Source of the DNA: Heterobasidion occidentale
Lineage: Eukaryota; Basidiomycota; Agaricomycetes; Russulales; Bondarzewiaceae
Assembly: GCA_039111635.1 (NCBI GenBank)
Contig: JBCAQO010000006.1
Coordinates: 1,984,001-2,048,000, forward strand
DNA length: 64,000 nt
Direction: 5' to 3'
The notes under the pieces are model-generated. The model was not told the DNA's origin and searched no databases. It was given only the letters and a program-made list of their open reading frames with translations. Shown here piece by piece: positions 35,601 through 49,876 of the stretch. The position numbers and the translations under genes are program-made. The first letter of the stretch is position 1. Each line of letters begins with the position of its first letter.

Positions 35601-38600
35601 AGCGAACCACTGCCCAGATGCCTGCGAATGCGGGATGCTTATATCCATACCCATATCTATACCTACATCCATACCCATATATCCAAGTGCGGAAGAAAGC
35701 AGGCAGCCTGACCTTGCGATTTTATGCGTGAAATGCGGGCGGCGCGCAGGTGACCTACTAGCGCGTGCCACACCCGTGCCGCGCGGCGCTGGCCCAGAGT
35801 CGCCGGCAGGGGCGTGCCCCGCTGAGGATCAAAACGCCGGAGTGGCCGCCGCAGCTGCGTTCCCATTCATTCCGAGCGGGCTCGAGCTTGATGGACGATG
35901 TTTATGTTTGCGTTTGCGTTTGCGTTTTGCGTTTTTGCAGGTCCGCCCTGCGCCCCCTGCGCCCCCGCCCACCCCCTCTCCCCATCTCGCTTCCCCACTC
36001 CACTCCCCCTGTATGCGCGTCAGAGTGACATATGCAAAGCTGACTGATGGACGGGGCATGTCAGCGATGCTGTGCGGTGTCAATGAAGCACGCAGGCACC
36101 GATGACCTGTGCTGTGCCCAATGTGTACGACCGCCAGGCCTTAATTGCAGTCGGATCGGATCTGTGGCATCCGCATCATCATCAACAACATCCTTACCAT
36201 CATCATCAAAAGAAGGGCCTGCGTGTCACGGGGATGGGGTTATGAGCGTCAGCGAGCCCGCGAGGCGATGCGCGACTCTGAGAGACAGGGCAGGTGCCCA
36301 ACTTGCGAACATGGACATGGACATAGACGCGACTGTGACTGTAATTGCGGGGCCAGGGCGCGCGCGCCACCGCGCAAACGCAGCAACCTGTGCACAGATC
36401 ATGGAGATCGTCTCGTCTGTCCGAAGCCCATCTGTATCTGTCACGTCGCGCGCGCGCGCGTCAGCGAGGCAGATAGGGACTGGGAGCCACTGGGAGCTGG
36501 CCAGCCGACTGGTACCCCCGCGAGCCAAAGAGAGAAAGAGGAATAGAGATAGAGGGCAGAGAGGGGGCCCCAGCAAGCGCGGAGGGCCCCATCACGAGTC
36601 TCAGATCTCGCGCCTGGGGGCGATCAAATAAAGCCTCTCTCGTGCGAGCAGTGGGCCCTGTGCGCGACGTCTCGAGCGTCCGACCGCCCGACCGAGGTCG
36701 TTCTGCGTTCTGCGTCATGATGATGAGGAGGACTGGACTGCAGGGCGCGGGGGGCGATCGAACCGGAGCTGGGGCGGACTGAACCGGCGTGAACTGATGC
36801 TCGCACCGTGCGCACGCACATGATGCAATAACGATACGATACGATGAAATGACTCGACTTGATAGGGTGAGATCTGGCGCGTATGCGCCTGTCCTTGCCG
36901 GCGGGTACGTTACATGCGCGCCGATGCGAGCTGCAGCAGCAGCCATCGCGAGTTGCCCAAGTGAAGCTCGAGAGGCTTCTCGCGGCCTCGAGGTGCGCGT
37001 GCCTGCGTCGGCATCCTGAGAGCACGTCCGAGCCCGGACGGGTACTCCGGGTCTACGCGCGCACGGCGTCGGCACCCGCGAATATCCGCATGCGCCAAGC
37101 CAGCTGGGTCGGGCAGCCCGATCGCGTGGTCGGGGGGGACGGCCAGTCTCCGCTGACGAGACGAGACGAACGACCGGCGACGAACAACGGACGAACAACG
37201 ACTGGCCGACGAGCGACGAAGAAGGACGCGTGTGGGCGCGTGGGCGCGCGCGTGCTAATCACGACGCCGGGCAAACCTTGTTGGACGGACCCATGAACCT
37301 TGAGACAAGGCCTTGCCCAACAACCCGCGCGCAACAGACACCGACCGGGAAAAGAAAACAGAGTGTGCGCGGCCTATCGCGTGCGCAGGACGGTCGCGCC
37401 CGCCAATGACGTGCGCCGAGCGACGGACGACGGACGGACGATGGACCGCAAACCGCGAACCTCGAAACTCGCACGGGCCAAAGAAGACGCGCGCAACAGA
37501 TACCGGAGGGCGGAGTGCACGAAGCCTATCAGCGCGGGGCGGCGCAACGCGGAGCGCGAGAAAAAGTATGCAGAGAGGACAAGGGGGAGGGGGAATGAGC
37601 AGTGGAGGAGCTGGGAACCGAGCCCCCGAAGCGCACTCGCGCACTCACGGTCACGGCCGGGCTCTAGCCCGTGCTCCAGCCCCGCTCCATCCAGCCAGCC
37701 ACGCATCCAGCCGTCCAATGAGGAACGGAAACGCACGCGACGAAGGCGAGAAGCACAGAAGAGAGGAAGGGCAGATGGAAGAGGGAAGGATGGAAGCCGG
37801 GGGCGAGCGATAGCCTATCGAGACGCCCGACGCGAGCACGCTGTGAGTGCCGTCGGGCTGGCCGGCACAACATGACGCACACGCGCAGCGGGGCGGAAAG
37901 AGGAAAGAGAGAGTGATAACGAGGGGGAGAGGGGAGGAGAAAAGGGGCGTCTGGCCCGCCCGAGAATAGCAAAGGCAATGGCAAAGTCGGACCATAAACA
38001 ACAAAGAGGAGACGTCGATGCGCAAGGCACCGCACAAAGTGATCATCCACATCCTCCGAGCGCAAGCGCATAACCCGAACGAGCGCAGCCGACGCCCTAT
38101 CCGCAACGAAGGGGGAACGAGAAGGCGAAGGCGAAGGAAGAGAAGACGAACGCGAACGCGAACGCGCAGGAGCAGGAGCGGGGAGCCGGCGCACCCATCG
38201 GGTGCAGGTGTCGCGATCGACACGCGCTGGCAGCCCGGACGACCCGCCCATCGGGTGCGCCCCGGACGTGTCCTCAATGCCTGAACAGTGGCGTCTGCAT
38301 GCACGCTGTGCATCAATGGATGCAGGTTTCCCGGCACGTCTGCGTGCCCCACACCGCAACCCAGCATGACCGCTGAAAGCATGCACACTGCCGGATTGCG
38401 GCGGCGCCGGTTTTGTGAGACAAGTTGATGGGCGGTCGCGACACGACCGGGACGTTCGACGGGTCGAAGGTTGGAGCACGGTCAGAAGCGAAATGGACGC
38501 TGCAGCACGGCACAGCACGATCGTCGGCTGAGCGACGCGCGATGCCGCCAGCATAAGCGTCATATCGTTCGACGCGATCACGCTTGTGCGCGCAGGCTCG

Positions 38601-39997
38601 CACCATGCCAGTGCGCACGACCCGCCCATAACGCGACCTTAAAAAAATTCGAATGATGGCGCCTGCACGGATGTTGAATGCTACGCATGAATAAATGCCG
38701 GTGCGCTACACGTCTGCGTGTTCCATACCCCAGCCAAGCGCGACCGCTGAAACATGCATGCTGCCTAGCGGCGTCGGCGCCAGTTATGAGGCAAGAGTGA
38801 CCGGGACAGCGAGGCCGGAACGTTCGACAGGTCAGAGGCTGCAGCACGGTCAAAAGCCAAAATCGGCGTCGCAGCACAGCACAGCACAGCAGGATCGCCG
38901 TCCGCGCCACGCGCGATGCCACCAGCATGCGCGACGGACCGCTCGACGCGATCGCGCCCGTGCGGTGCAGGCTGGCACCGGGCTTGACTGGTACGGGTGT
39001 TATCCGCTCGGGCGATAGGCGCGTAATATGTAGACGTGCGACGGGTGGGCGCGTGAAAGGCGAGAGGAAGAAAGTAGCGCGAGATGTGGGCGCAGGGGCG
39101 TTATCGCTCGCTCGCTCAGGCGTTGCGGGGTGAGGGGGACTGGAGACCTGTGCACGGTCCGTGGCCAGGTCTGTGAGGGCGCGGGTGCGGGGAGTGGGAT
39201 CGGAAAGCGGAGGCAGTTGGGGGGGAGGCCCCGCTGGCTGGCGAGGGCAGGGGCCAATGGGCAGCGTGCCGCGATCGAGCAGGGGCGGGGTCGGGAAGTG
39301 CCGCGGCTGAGTCAGGGTGTGTCAGCGGTGGTGAAATTCGAATGGAAGGGAGGTGCGTCGGCCGCGGCAGCAGTGTGCGCCTGGAGGCCGGGGAGGAGGG
39401 GAGGAAGGGGGAGGACCGTCGGCAGGGGTGCGGCAGTGGGATGGGTCGGTCGAGGAAAGCGATCGGGAGGTGGGTCGTTTGCTGGATCGAAGCAAAGGGG
39501 TGGCGCGATCGAACGGGTTCGTTCCAAGGGATCGCGACGCTTGATTGGCGCGTACCTATCAGGGCTGGGGGTACGTAAAGCGTAAACGGGCAGACCGCGG
39601 AAATAAATGTTACGCAAGGCGAGCTGAGCTGAGGCTGGGGGGTCCGAGGTTACTGTGCTGTGCTGTACTGTACACGGGAGGGGAGGGGAGGGGACGGGGA
39701 CGGGGTGGGGACGGGGACGGGGTGGGGGTACAGAACGGGTCGGTGGCGCTGGCGTGTGGGGGGGAGTGGAGAGACCGACGGTGCGTCGTTCGTGTCGAGA
39801 TGAAATTGAGGGCGAACTGGGGCCGAGGGGGGGCCACAAGGCGACAGTGGGATCGGGGGACGGGAGAGAGAGTCGGTGCGGGGAGTCGTGTCGGAAAGAA
39901 GGGAGGATGTTGCGATTGCAATAAGGTTCAGCGTGGCCGGATGATCTCCTCAGCACGCTCTCTTATAAGTCCGTGCTCGCGTCTGCACACAGCCTCC
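32663..39997. other. 7.3 kb region without a supportable gene
   Basis: Many ORFs are open on both strands because the sequence is GC-rich, but they are Arg/Pro/Ala-rich, overlap one another, and show no domain, signal peptide or consistent splice chain. The region contains simple-sequence patches: an ATACCCATATC-like tract at 35637-35683, GTTTGC units at 35905-35930, and CGGACGA-like repeats at 37140-37450. It also contains a diverged tandem duplication at 38286-38985. It lies between two divergent genes, so it probably includes both promoters and perhaps a long leader of the CSL gene. Confidence 0.45.
38286..38985. repeat. Diverged tandem duplication, two units of about 330 bp
   Basis: The stretch from about 38286 to 38612 is repeated from about 38653 to 38985 in the same orientation. 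Matching landmarks in the same order include CACGTCTGCGTG / ACACGTCTGCGTG, GACCGCTGAAA, GACCGGGAC, GGAACGTTCGAC / GGGACGTTCGAC, GAGCACGGTCA / CAGCACGGTCA, GCAGCACGGCACAGCA / GCAGCACAGCACAGCA, GCGCGATGCC, CACCAGCATG / CGCCAGCATA and TCGACGCGATC. The copies have drifted. There is no reading frame common to both, so this looks like non-coding duplication. Confidence 0.65.
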
Positions 39998-42900
39998 ATG
40001 GCTCAGACCGCGGCCTGGCTCCCCCTCTCCCCGTCCCCTGACTCCCCCATGAGCACGGACCCCCGCGCCCACCAGGACCTCACGCGCTGGGAGCTCGCAG
40101 AGATACTCAAGTCCTCCACCGTCGCCCGTGACCGCAACATGGCCCTCGACGCCCAGCACGCCCAGCACACCCACCACACCTACAACAACTCCCACTTCGA
40201 CCCCTCCTTCGACCCCGACAAGCTCGACCTCCACGACGACTCCTCCTACGACCTCTTCGCAAACCAGCCCCACCCCTCCTTCCTGGGCCACCGCCTCCGC
40301 TCCAACACGTCCCCCGCCGCACCCTCCTACTCCATGGCCTCCGACCAGCTCTACTCCCATCCCCCCTTCGGCGACTCTGTCCCCTCCTTCCATTCCCAAA
40401 ACAACCCCAACCCCAGTCCCTACGACATCATCAACACCCTCTCCTCCTCGCCCTCCTACCCCAGCGGCAAGGTAACCCCCCTCACCCCCAACGACTCCCT
40501 CGCCGGCCTCCACCCCGGCCCCTTCAACAACAACGGCGGCATCAAGCACCAGGACTACGCGCCCTCCCACCCCTTCTCCGACCTCCTCCCCGACCGCCGC
40601 CTCTCCTCTGTCAGCACCAACAGCTACCAGTCCGACATGCACGACGACCTCGCCCTCGCAGCCTACGGCTCCTCCTACCACGACCGCCTCGCCCCGCGCG
40701 CCTATCCCCCCGACTCCCTCTTCGCCCCGTCCTCCCAGATGCACTCCCATCCCGCCGTCCACCCCCACGGCCACCCCCAGAGCCCAGACCTCCTCCGCGG
40801 CGTCGCACCCCAGGCGACCCACTTCCGCCCCGACAACACCGCCCCCTCCCCCTACGACGACCTCCCCGGCTACATCGTCTCCAACCCCCAGACAGACCTC
40901 GCCCTCCGCATGCCCGCCGTCGACGACATCATGCGCATGCGCCTCCACAGCTCGGCCGGCATACCCGCCGCGACCGACCTCCACACCTTCATTCGGTGCG
41001 CGCCTCTTTGCCTCCTCGCTTCTCGCTTCCTCTCCTTCGTCTTCGAATTCTCCCGTCCCATTCTGATCTTTCCCTTTTGAACCCTTGCGTCCCGTCGCGC
41101 GCGCTCGTCATCGCGTCGCTTGCAGGCCGTACCTGGACCAGTACGTCCGCACCCAGAACCGCCTCGCCTTTGGCGAGCGCACCGTCATCGTCATGTCCAG
41201 CAAAGTCGCACAAAAATCCTACGGCACGGAAAAGCGGTGCGTGCACTTACGTGTCCGGACGTGGCGTGCGCGCGTTGGCTCGGGTGCTCAACTCGCTGTT
41301 TTTTTCTTTTGGCTCTTTTTTTGGATTCGTTTTCCCCGTTATTTTTATCGCGCCGCCAGATTCTTGTGCCCGCCTCCGACCGCGATCATGATCGGCAACT
41401 CATGGTGGTCCGACGTCGTCCGCCGAGGGGAGGAGCCGAAGCTCTCGCCCCCGCGCGTCGTCGTGTCCATATCGGGCGAACCCGCGCCACAGGAGGGCTC
41501 CGTCGAGTGGTCCGCCGCGCTCGGCAAGCCGTTCGACCCCAGCGATCCGCCCACGGGCACGACGTACATCGGGCGCTGCGTCGGCAAGCAGCTCTTCATC
41601 TCGGACGTCGACGAGAAGAAGAAAAAGGTCGAGGCGCTCGTGAAGATCATGGCGCCCGCGGCGGACGACGAGCCCGAGCGCGTCATCGGCACCTTCCCCA
41701 GTCGCCCGATAAAGGTCATCAGCAAGCCCAGCAAAAAGCGGCAGAGCGCGAAGAACCTCGAGCGTGAGTCGATCGCCCTCCTCTTGAAACGGCTTGGCTG
41801 ATGTTCGTCGCGTTGCAGTCTGCATCAACCACGGGTCGACCATCTCTTTGTTCCATCGCCTGCGATCGCAGACGGTGTCGACAAAGTACCTCTGCGTCTC
41901 TGGGTCAGGATCCTCCTTCAAGGGCTCCGATGGCGCTCCGCTGATGGGGGTGGATCAGCGCAATCGAACGAGCACGCCCTCGTTCATCGCGCGGACGTCC
42001 AGCTGGGGTAAGTCCCCTGCCGCGCTGCGTATCAGAAGTCGCGACCCCCGCACAGCGGCTCACTTCAATTTTACCCCCATCCCAGACCCGTTCGTGATGT
42101 ACATCGTTGATGTGGAGAAGCCCGCAGGGGGTATCGATGCACCGCCACCGCCACCACCGCAACCCGACTACCCCTCGCCCCCACCCAACGCGATCCCGTT
42201 CATGAACAACGGCTCCCCCATTCCCATCTACTACAATCAGACCGTGGTCCTCCAGTGCCTCACCTCCGGCGTCGTCTCCCCCGTGCTCATCATCCGCAAG
42301 GTCGATCACCAGACGATCGTCGTCGGCGGGGGCGCCCACGAAGGCGCCAAGGGCGTCGGCGACACGTACTGCGCGCCGGGCGAGGTGTGCGGCGACCCCG
42401 TCAGCCAGCTGCACAAGGTCGCGTTCGAGGTGTACGAGCAGGGCAAGGGCATGCCCGACCTCGGCTCGCCCGGCATATCCGGCGCCTTCCTCTCCTGCAT
42501 GGGCGAAAAGGTCAACACGTACCGCCCCACCGACGGCCGCCTCTGGGCAGGCGGGGTTGCTGACGTGAACGGCACCGGCGGCCCGCGCGGGTCTCACTCG
42601 CCCGTGCTGCCGGGCTCGCCGCTCGTCTCGACGCCCGCGTCGAGCAACGGCTCGGGCGCGGGGTCGGCCTCGACGGACTATTTCCCGCACAATGGGCACG
42701 CGCACGCGACGAGCGCGCCCGCGTCGCCGGTGCCGAACCCGCTCGACTTTCCGTCGAACGACGGCGGGCGGGTGAAGAAGGGCAAGCGGAGCACGTCGAG
42801 CGCGGGCGGGATCGCGGCCAAGGGGAGCGCGTCGGGCAAGACGCGCCGGCGACCCGCGTCGGCGGGCTCGTCGGGCAGTCGGCACGCGGGCGGGGACGGG

Positions 42901-43513
42901 AGCGCGATGTCGGGGGCGCTGTGGCAGGTCGATATCGGGGAGACGAGCGTGTGGACGATCGTCGGCACCGGTAAGTCGCGCGAACGTTCTGGGCGCGCTC
43001 CCCTTCTTCTTCTTCTCCTCCTTCTTCATCCCCTCCTTGGGCCCGCGCGTGTGTTCTTCTCCACGGAAATGCTGACGCGCCGCCACGGTGCGTGCGATCA
43101 CAGATCAGGTGCGGTACAACTTTTACGTGCCGCCGGTGCTGTTCGACAACCAGAACGCGCCGCAGACGGGGTCGTTCCCGAGCCCGTCCAAGCCGGTGAC
43201 GCCGTTCCCGGGCGTCGTGAAGTACCTGCCGCCCGACCGCGCCGCGGAGGCCCCCAAGGGCCACGGCACGCGGCACATGCTCGCCAAGCCCAACACGCAG
43301 ACGTCGAAGATGCTCACGCTCTACGGCGAGAACTTCTCCAAGACGGACCCGGTCGCGGTCTTCTTTGGGTCCGAGCCGTCGCCGTACGTCGAGATTCGGT
43401 GCTCGGAGGTGCTCGGGTGTCTCCCGCCAGAGACGCAGTCGACGAAGCGGCGGCCGATCGTCCTCGTGAGGCACGACGGCGTCGTGTTCCCCACGTCCAC
43501 GGTGTATCCGTAG
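39998..43513 (+). CDS. CSL-family transcription factor (CBF1/Su(H)/Lag-1)
   Basis: A DNA-binding factor of the family that serves as the Notch effector in animals; fungal members (Cbf11/Cbf12 type) act without Notch and bind GTGRGAA-like sites. A disordered N-terminus of about 320 residues from the ATG at 39998 precedes AVDDIMRMRLHSS. The Rel-homology N-domain follows: YLDQYVRTQNRLAFGERTVI, KVAQKSYGTEKRFLCPPPTA and the fungal-style GNSWWSDVVRRGEEPK. The beta-trefoil core is seen in YIGRCVGKQLFISDVDEKKK, LCINHGSTISLFHRLRSQTV and STKYLCVSGSGSSFKGSDGA. The C-terminal Ig-like domain has SKMLTLYGENFSKTDPVAVF. A long Ser/Ala insertion separates the trefoil from VWTIVGTDQVRYNFYVP. TTATAAG at 39963 is so near the ATG that an in-frame Met at 40049 may be the real start. 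Confidence 0.92.
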
Positions 43514-44163
43514 TCGTCTCTCTCTGTCTTTCTGCCTCTCCGCCTGTGACTGTCTCTCCCTTTCTCTCTCGGCTGTCGCTTCCTTGTGATCTTTCCCTGA
43601 TTCCCCTGCCCTCTCCCTTCCTGGCCCTCCTGACCCCGTCCTTTGTGCTGTCCCGTATATATGTGCTCTCCTCGCTGACCGTCTCGGACACTCTCGTGTG
43701 CTCGCTGATACAGACTATAATTCCCCATTTACATCGCTGTCGTTTTGCATCATACCTCTGTGTGTTTTACCCGCCCTATTTGTCTCCATCCGCGTTGTGT
43801 GTGTGTCCCTCTCTCTCTTTCTTTGATTCTATCTGTCTGTGTGTTCGTTCCTTCTGGGGACGGTGGAGCCGAGCCGAGCGGGGTGGGATTTTTTGTTTTT
43901 TACTTTCCCGCGTCGGATGCCAGCCGGGGCTTGGATCTGAATATGTATCTCGTACTGTGCGTAGGATATCGTGCTTGAATGGCATTCGCCACATTGGACC
44001 GGTCTGGTCTGAGGGGGAGTGAGGACTGCGAACGGCGAGTGCCGCGGAAGCGGAAGGGGGCGGCTGGCATGAGTGCCGTGGCATGCGGTTCGCGGAGGTC
44101 GCGTCCGACGGGCGCCACCACGAAACACTCACTCCATTGAAAGCGCCACCACCACTGCGCGCG
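43514..44163. other. Intergenic, nothing recognised
   Basis: About 650 bases between two tandem plus-strand genes. The first 300 are pyrimidine-rich (CTCTCTCTCTGTCTTTCTGC and similar), as expected of a 3' untranslated region. No RNA gene or repeat seen. Confidence 0.45.
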
Positions 44164-45053
44164 ATGTCGCCCACCTCGATCCCCGCGCTGCTCTGGCGGT
44201 GGTACATCGACGCGCTGTGGAACTACAGCCCTGACTCGTGGGTCGCTAGCACCGCGTACACCTTTCGCCTCCTCGCGCTCATCATCATCCTCCCCGGCGT
44301 CCTCCTCACCCTCCTGGTCCGTGCCCCGCTCCTCCCGTCCGCGAGACCTGACCTGATTTGATCTGATCTGGCTCGGCCTGGCTTGACCTTGCAGGACGTC
44401 ACCTCCTACGTGATCGCGCGCACGCTCGGCGACACGAGCGCATACACGTCCGACAAGACCCCCGCCCCCGCCCTAGCCACAGCCCCAACCCCAGCGACCC
44501 CCGCAACCCCAGCGACCCCCGCAACCCCCGCAGCCCCTCCAGCCACCCCCACCCCGCCCACACCCCCACCGCCGCCGAGGGCGAGTCCCCGCCCGCGATC
44601 GTCGTGCAGCCGGGCTCGCCGCGCGCCGCGCGCTTCCCCGCGTTCGCGGGCGCGGAGGAGCGCCTCGCGGGCGTCGGCGTGTTTTCGCCCGCGGCGAGCC
44701 AGCCGGGCTCGCCGGTGCTCGGGCGGCGCCAGCTCGTGCGCGGGGACGAGCTCGCGGCGCGGATCGGGGAGAGCCGGGAGCGCGCGGAGGAGGGGGACGG
44801 GGACGCGAGCGGGGACGCGAACGAGAACGGAGATGGGGACGGGGACGGGGCTGAGGGCGCGCTGCGGAGGGAGGGGGACGTCTCCGAGTCGTGGCAGAAT
44901 ATGTGGGGCGAGGCGAGCACGAACGGGAGCACGAGCGGCTCCGACTCGTTTGCGATTCTCGAGCGGGACGAGAGCTTCGAGGACGCGGGCGCGGTGCAGA
45001 TGCGGCATCGTGCGCCGCGCGGGGGTGCAGGCGATGCGGCGGACGAGTCGTAG
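44164..45053 (+). CDS. Small single-pass membrane protein, unknown
   Basis: From the ATG at 44164 the protein begins SIPALLWRWYIDALWNYSPD and then has one hydrophobic helix (LLALIIILPGVLLTLL). An intron ends TTGCAG before DVTSYVIARTLGDTSAYT. The next part changes frame; a 47 nt intron (GTCCGA...CCCCAG, inside the Pro/Thr tract) restores it and gives TDPRNPSDPRNPRSPSSHPH. EGESPPAIVVQPGSPRAARF, a Glu/Asp/Gly-rich stretch and SESWQNMWGEASTNGSTSGS follow, ending at the TAG at 45051-45053. The tail is acidic and disordered, probably cytosolic. Convergent with ESA1, 221 bases apart. I do not recognise a family. Confidence 0.55.
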
Positions 45054-45274
45054 CATCTGCGCGCGCCGTGCGTTGACGTGTACTCTCTCTTGCTTACTCT
45101 TACGAGGACGGATGTACTTTATGGAATCCTTGCAACGAGGTGCTTTTCTGCGCAAGGCGGCGCGACGGTACATACACGTATGACATTCTGATACAGCTCC
45201 GGCACGACCATGATACATAACGACAACAAAGCGGGTAACGACAGCGATATGGGAGGAGGGGAAAAAAAAGACCA

Positions 45275-47250
<1,976 letters not shown>

Positions 47251-49876
47251 TATGGACGGCTGGTATGGGTTTCCTCAGGATTGTACGAGAAAACAGGGTG
47301 TGGAGGGGTCAATCTTTGTCGTGTGGCACGCCAGCAGCAGTCGTGGCTTCGATGACGACGGGGCTATGTCAACTCGATGTTTTGGCTTCAGATGCAACTT
47401 AGCGAACTAACTCCAAGCCGAATCTTCGATGAGAAGTAGGACGATGGCTAGAATAATGCTGGAACAACAACAGCAACACCAGCCCTTGGACGACTCGAGT
47501 CATTTTGAACTTGTCACAGAACGTGTGACAATTGTCACACTACATCACAGCGTGACCAAATGTGACATTCGAACCCTCAACCAAGACAACTCCAGTCTAC
47601 CGCCCGCACCATCTGACGTTCAAACAATCGCCGGTGGTTCGAAATGGGCGTTATGTATAGTACATGTCGTTCCATACGCAACCACAGGTCTTCTCAGACC
47701 CATGGTTCGTTGGATACACATGCAGGCCCAGGGCTGCAAGAAGCCCCATTATTGACCTAACCACGAACTCGAAGACAATAGAGACAGGGGCACTTTGTTC
47801 TTCCAATTCGTCTCCGACATTGTTAGAAGGAGACGGAAAGTGATCGATGAAGCCCATGCAAAGTTCGTTCGACGTTGCCTTAGAGATGCAGGACACTCGA
47901 GCGGGTGCACCGAGCGATGTCGGTGAGCACACGCGGACTGGTTCAGACATTCGAAGTGAGACGACAGCTCAAGAAACAACATAATTAGGACAGGCACAGA
48001 CCTCATTCTGTGGTGATCAAGTGGACACGTCCAGTATGCTTCTGTGGCCATGTAGCTCAGTGACATATAGCATCGAATCTGAAGGAGATGGATTAGTCTT
48101 GACGTACAAACACAGAAGCATTGAATTCCAGGCCAACCTCCAAAATCGCGCGTGCGTAGGACTGTGCATACGCTCATACAGGAAATTTGGTCTCGACTAC
48201 CTGAAAGATATCATCGCAGTCCAGGCTGAAAAGCAGTCATCAGTCGAGCTGCAGGACATTGTGGGCGGAGCTATTTTGAGCCCATCGATAATTTTCTTGA
48301 GGTGGCGACAATGTGGGCGAAGACCAGATGAAGGGCTATGAGAAGAGCTGGGAATTCATAGAATGACACCTGGATGAGACATCGGACCCGTAGGAACAAC
48401 AAATATAGAACACAACGATGTTGCTATACTTTCAACAGGAATTCATCGAGGTCGATCTTCTCATACAAGTCCTAAAACACAAATGTGGGTGAGATGAAAA
48501 GCGGAGAACCTAACCCCAATATAATGCATGAGTCTAGCTTCACTGTCACGGCCATCACTTCCCACCATCTCCCACCATCTCCTTTCGAGATTATTATCTG
48601 CATCTATACCTTCGAGCGACCATGCCAAAAGAAAGCTGGATCCCTAGTCAACAATGTGTATCTACCCTCTGCTATGACTCCGTCCATGCGAGAGGTCGAG
48701 ATTGACGAACGCAGCGTTCTGTAATGTCGGGGTTCAGCGCGTGCTGGGATCATATACAGCTATGTTCGACTATGATCGAGAACATGACTTTATGATCACC
48801 ATCGACAATATCCTCCGCGGTCGATTGCGATATAGCTGGTGAGTGTTTCAATCTCATCGAGCAGGATGTCAGGATCGAGAATTGTTAGTTTGCGAGGTGC
48901 AATGAGCATCATTCTAACACACACCACCCGCTGAATTTTCCATGTTTCTATAGCATCGGAAGATGGCTAGATGCGCTGATAGTCTATTGTCTGCAGGTGT
49001 CCATACATAGAACACGGGTTTGCCGATTCGTAGTTCACGTTGTGCGCATCTCATCGACGAGACTGAAGGGCCTCCATGCAGTTCAAGGGAACAGGATTCC
49101 CTTCGACTTCTAGTGAGCGCGAAAGTCATATGTGATCGGAGCTATTTGAAGAATCTAAGCGTTAAGGTCGCAACCTACATTCATATCCACAGTTGTCGCG
49201 ACCATCTCGTACATGCTAATTGTATCCATCGACTTTAGTCATTCGGTAACTCCATCATGAACCGGTGTGGACCTCAACTCGGTCGATCATGTTGACCAGA
49301 GTCTTATGTGGATTTCTGCCTTCGGGCGGAGATTCTAGGGCATCTCCATTCGCTATTCAATTGTTTTTTGTGGCTCCGGCAACATCTTTCAACCGCCATA
49401 CATATTTATCGTGCTCATCTCTAACACGCATTAAGGGATCTCCAGGTCTTTCCTTCGACGGCTTGTCACACGATCCCGCATGTTACAGCCGCTTGTGGGG
49501 ACATTGCATGGCATTGCGCCACTTATTGCGCACCGTCGGGTTATTGTGATGGTACGAGCCAAGTTCTTCCGCATGGAAGCATTGTCCAGTGTCCCCTCGA
49601 TGAAAGCGACATAATGTCACACGTCAGCTTACTTCCATACCTCTTTGATCATTCATAATACAACAATCGACTATAGTACTTCGTTTACAACATGTTCAAT
49701 TCGTTTTCCCAGTATCATTCCTCAGGTAGCGACGGCCAAGTAGGGCCCCAATCCGTTTTTGCTATCATATTATTTTAAACTTTACATGCCGCTAGAAAAA
49801 GAACCGAAGCTACATATAGAAGAGATCGTAACGGGTCGTCATATCAAACATCGCAATTGTACTGCTTGAGTCGAGT
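47251..49876. other. Region with unresolved minus-strand coding traces
   Basis: About 2.6 kb without an assignable gene. Minus-strand frames that read like protein include GLHVYPTNHGSEKTCGCVWN (about 47655-47720), YMATEAYWTCPLDHHRMR (about 48000-48060), RYTLLTRDPAFFWHGRSK (about 48610-48670), PRKLTILDPDILLDEIETL (about 48840-48900) and GKPVFYVWTPADNRLSAHLA (about 48960-49030). The frames did not connect through introns I could defend, so a degenerate gene is possible. Confidence 0.35.
48431..48479 (-). CDS. Probable terminal exon of an unrecognised minus-strand gene
   Basis: A strong acceptor (TGTGTTTTAG on the minus strand) is followed by DLYEKIDLDEFLLKV and a stop. The short acidic/hydrophobic ending looks like a true C-terminus. 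A possible preceding exon ends FFWHGRSK at a GTATAG donor about 130 bases upstream. No family is recognised. Confidence 0.3.

Noticed and set aside
34000..39000. Numerous 60-320 codon ORFs in the 7 kb desert
   Set aside because: Compositional bias, heavy mutual overlap, no splice chain and no recognisable domains; none is supportable as a gene.
39950..40984. 344-codon minus-strand ORF across the CSL N-terminus
   Set aside because: It consists almost only of Val, Gly and Glu, the complement of the Ser/Pro/Asp-rich CSL coding sequence; a shadow.
44430..44520. Frame change inside the Pro/Thr tract of the small membrane protein
   Set aside because: A 47 nt intron (GTCCGA...CCCCAG) restores the downstream frame; not counted as a lesion.
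48040..48080. tRNA-like TGTAGCTCAGTGA block
   Set aside because: It resembles a tRNA A-box but no acceptor stem, anticodon arm or B-box (GGTTCGANTCC) follows at the right distance.
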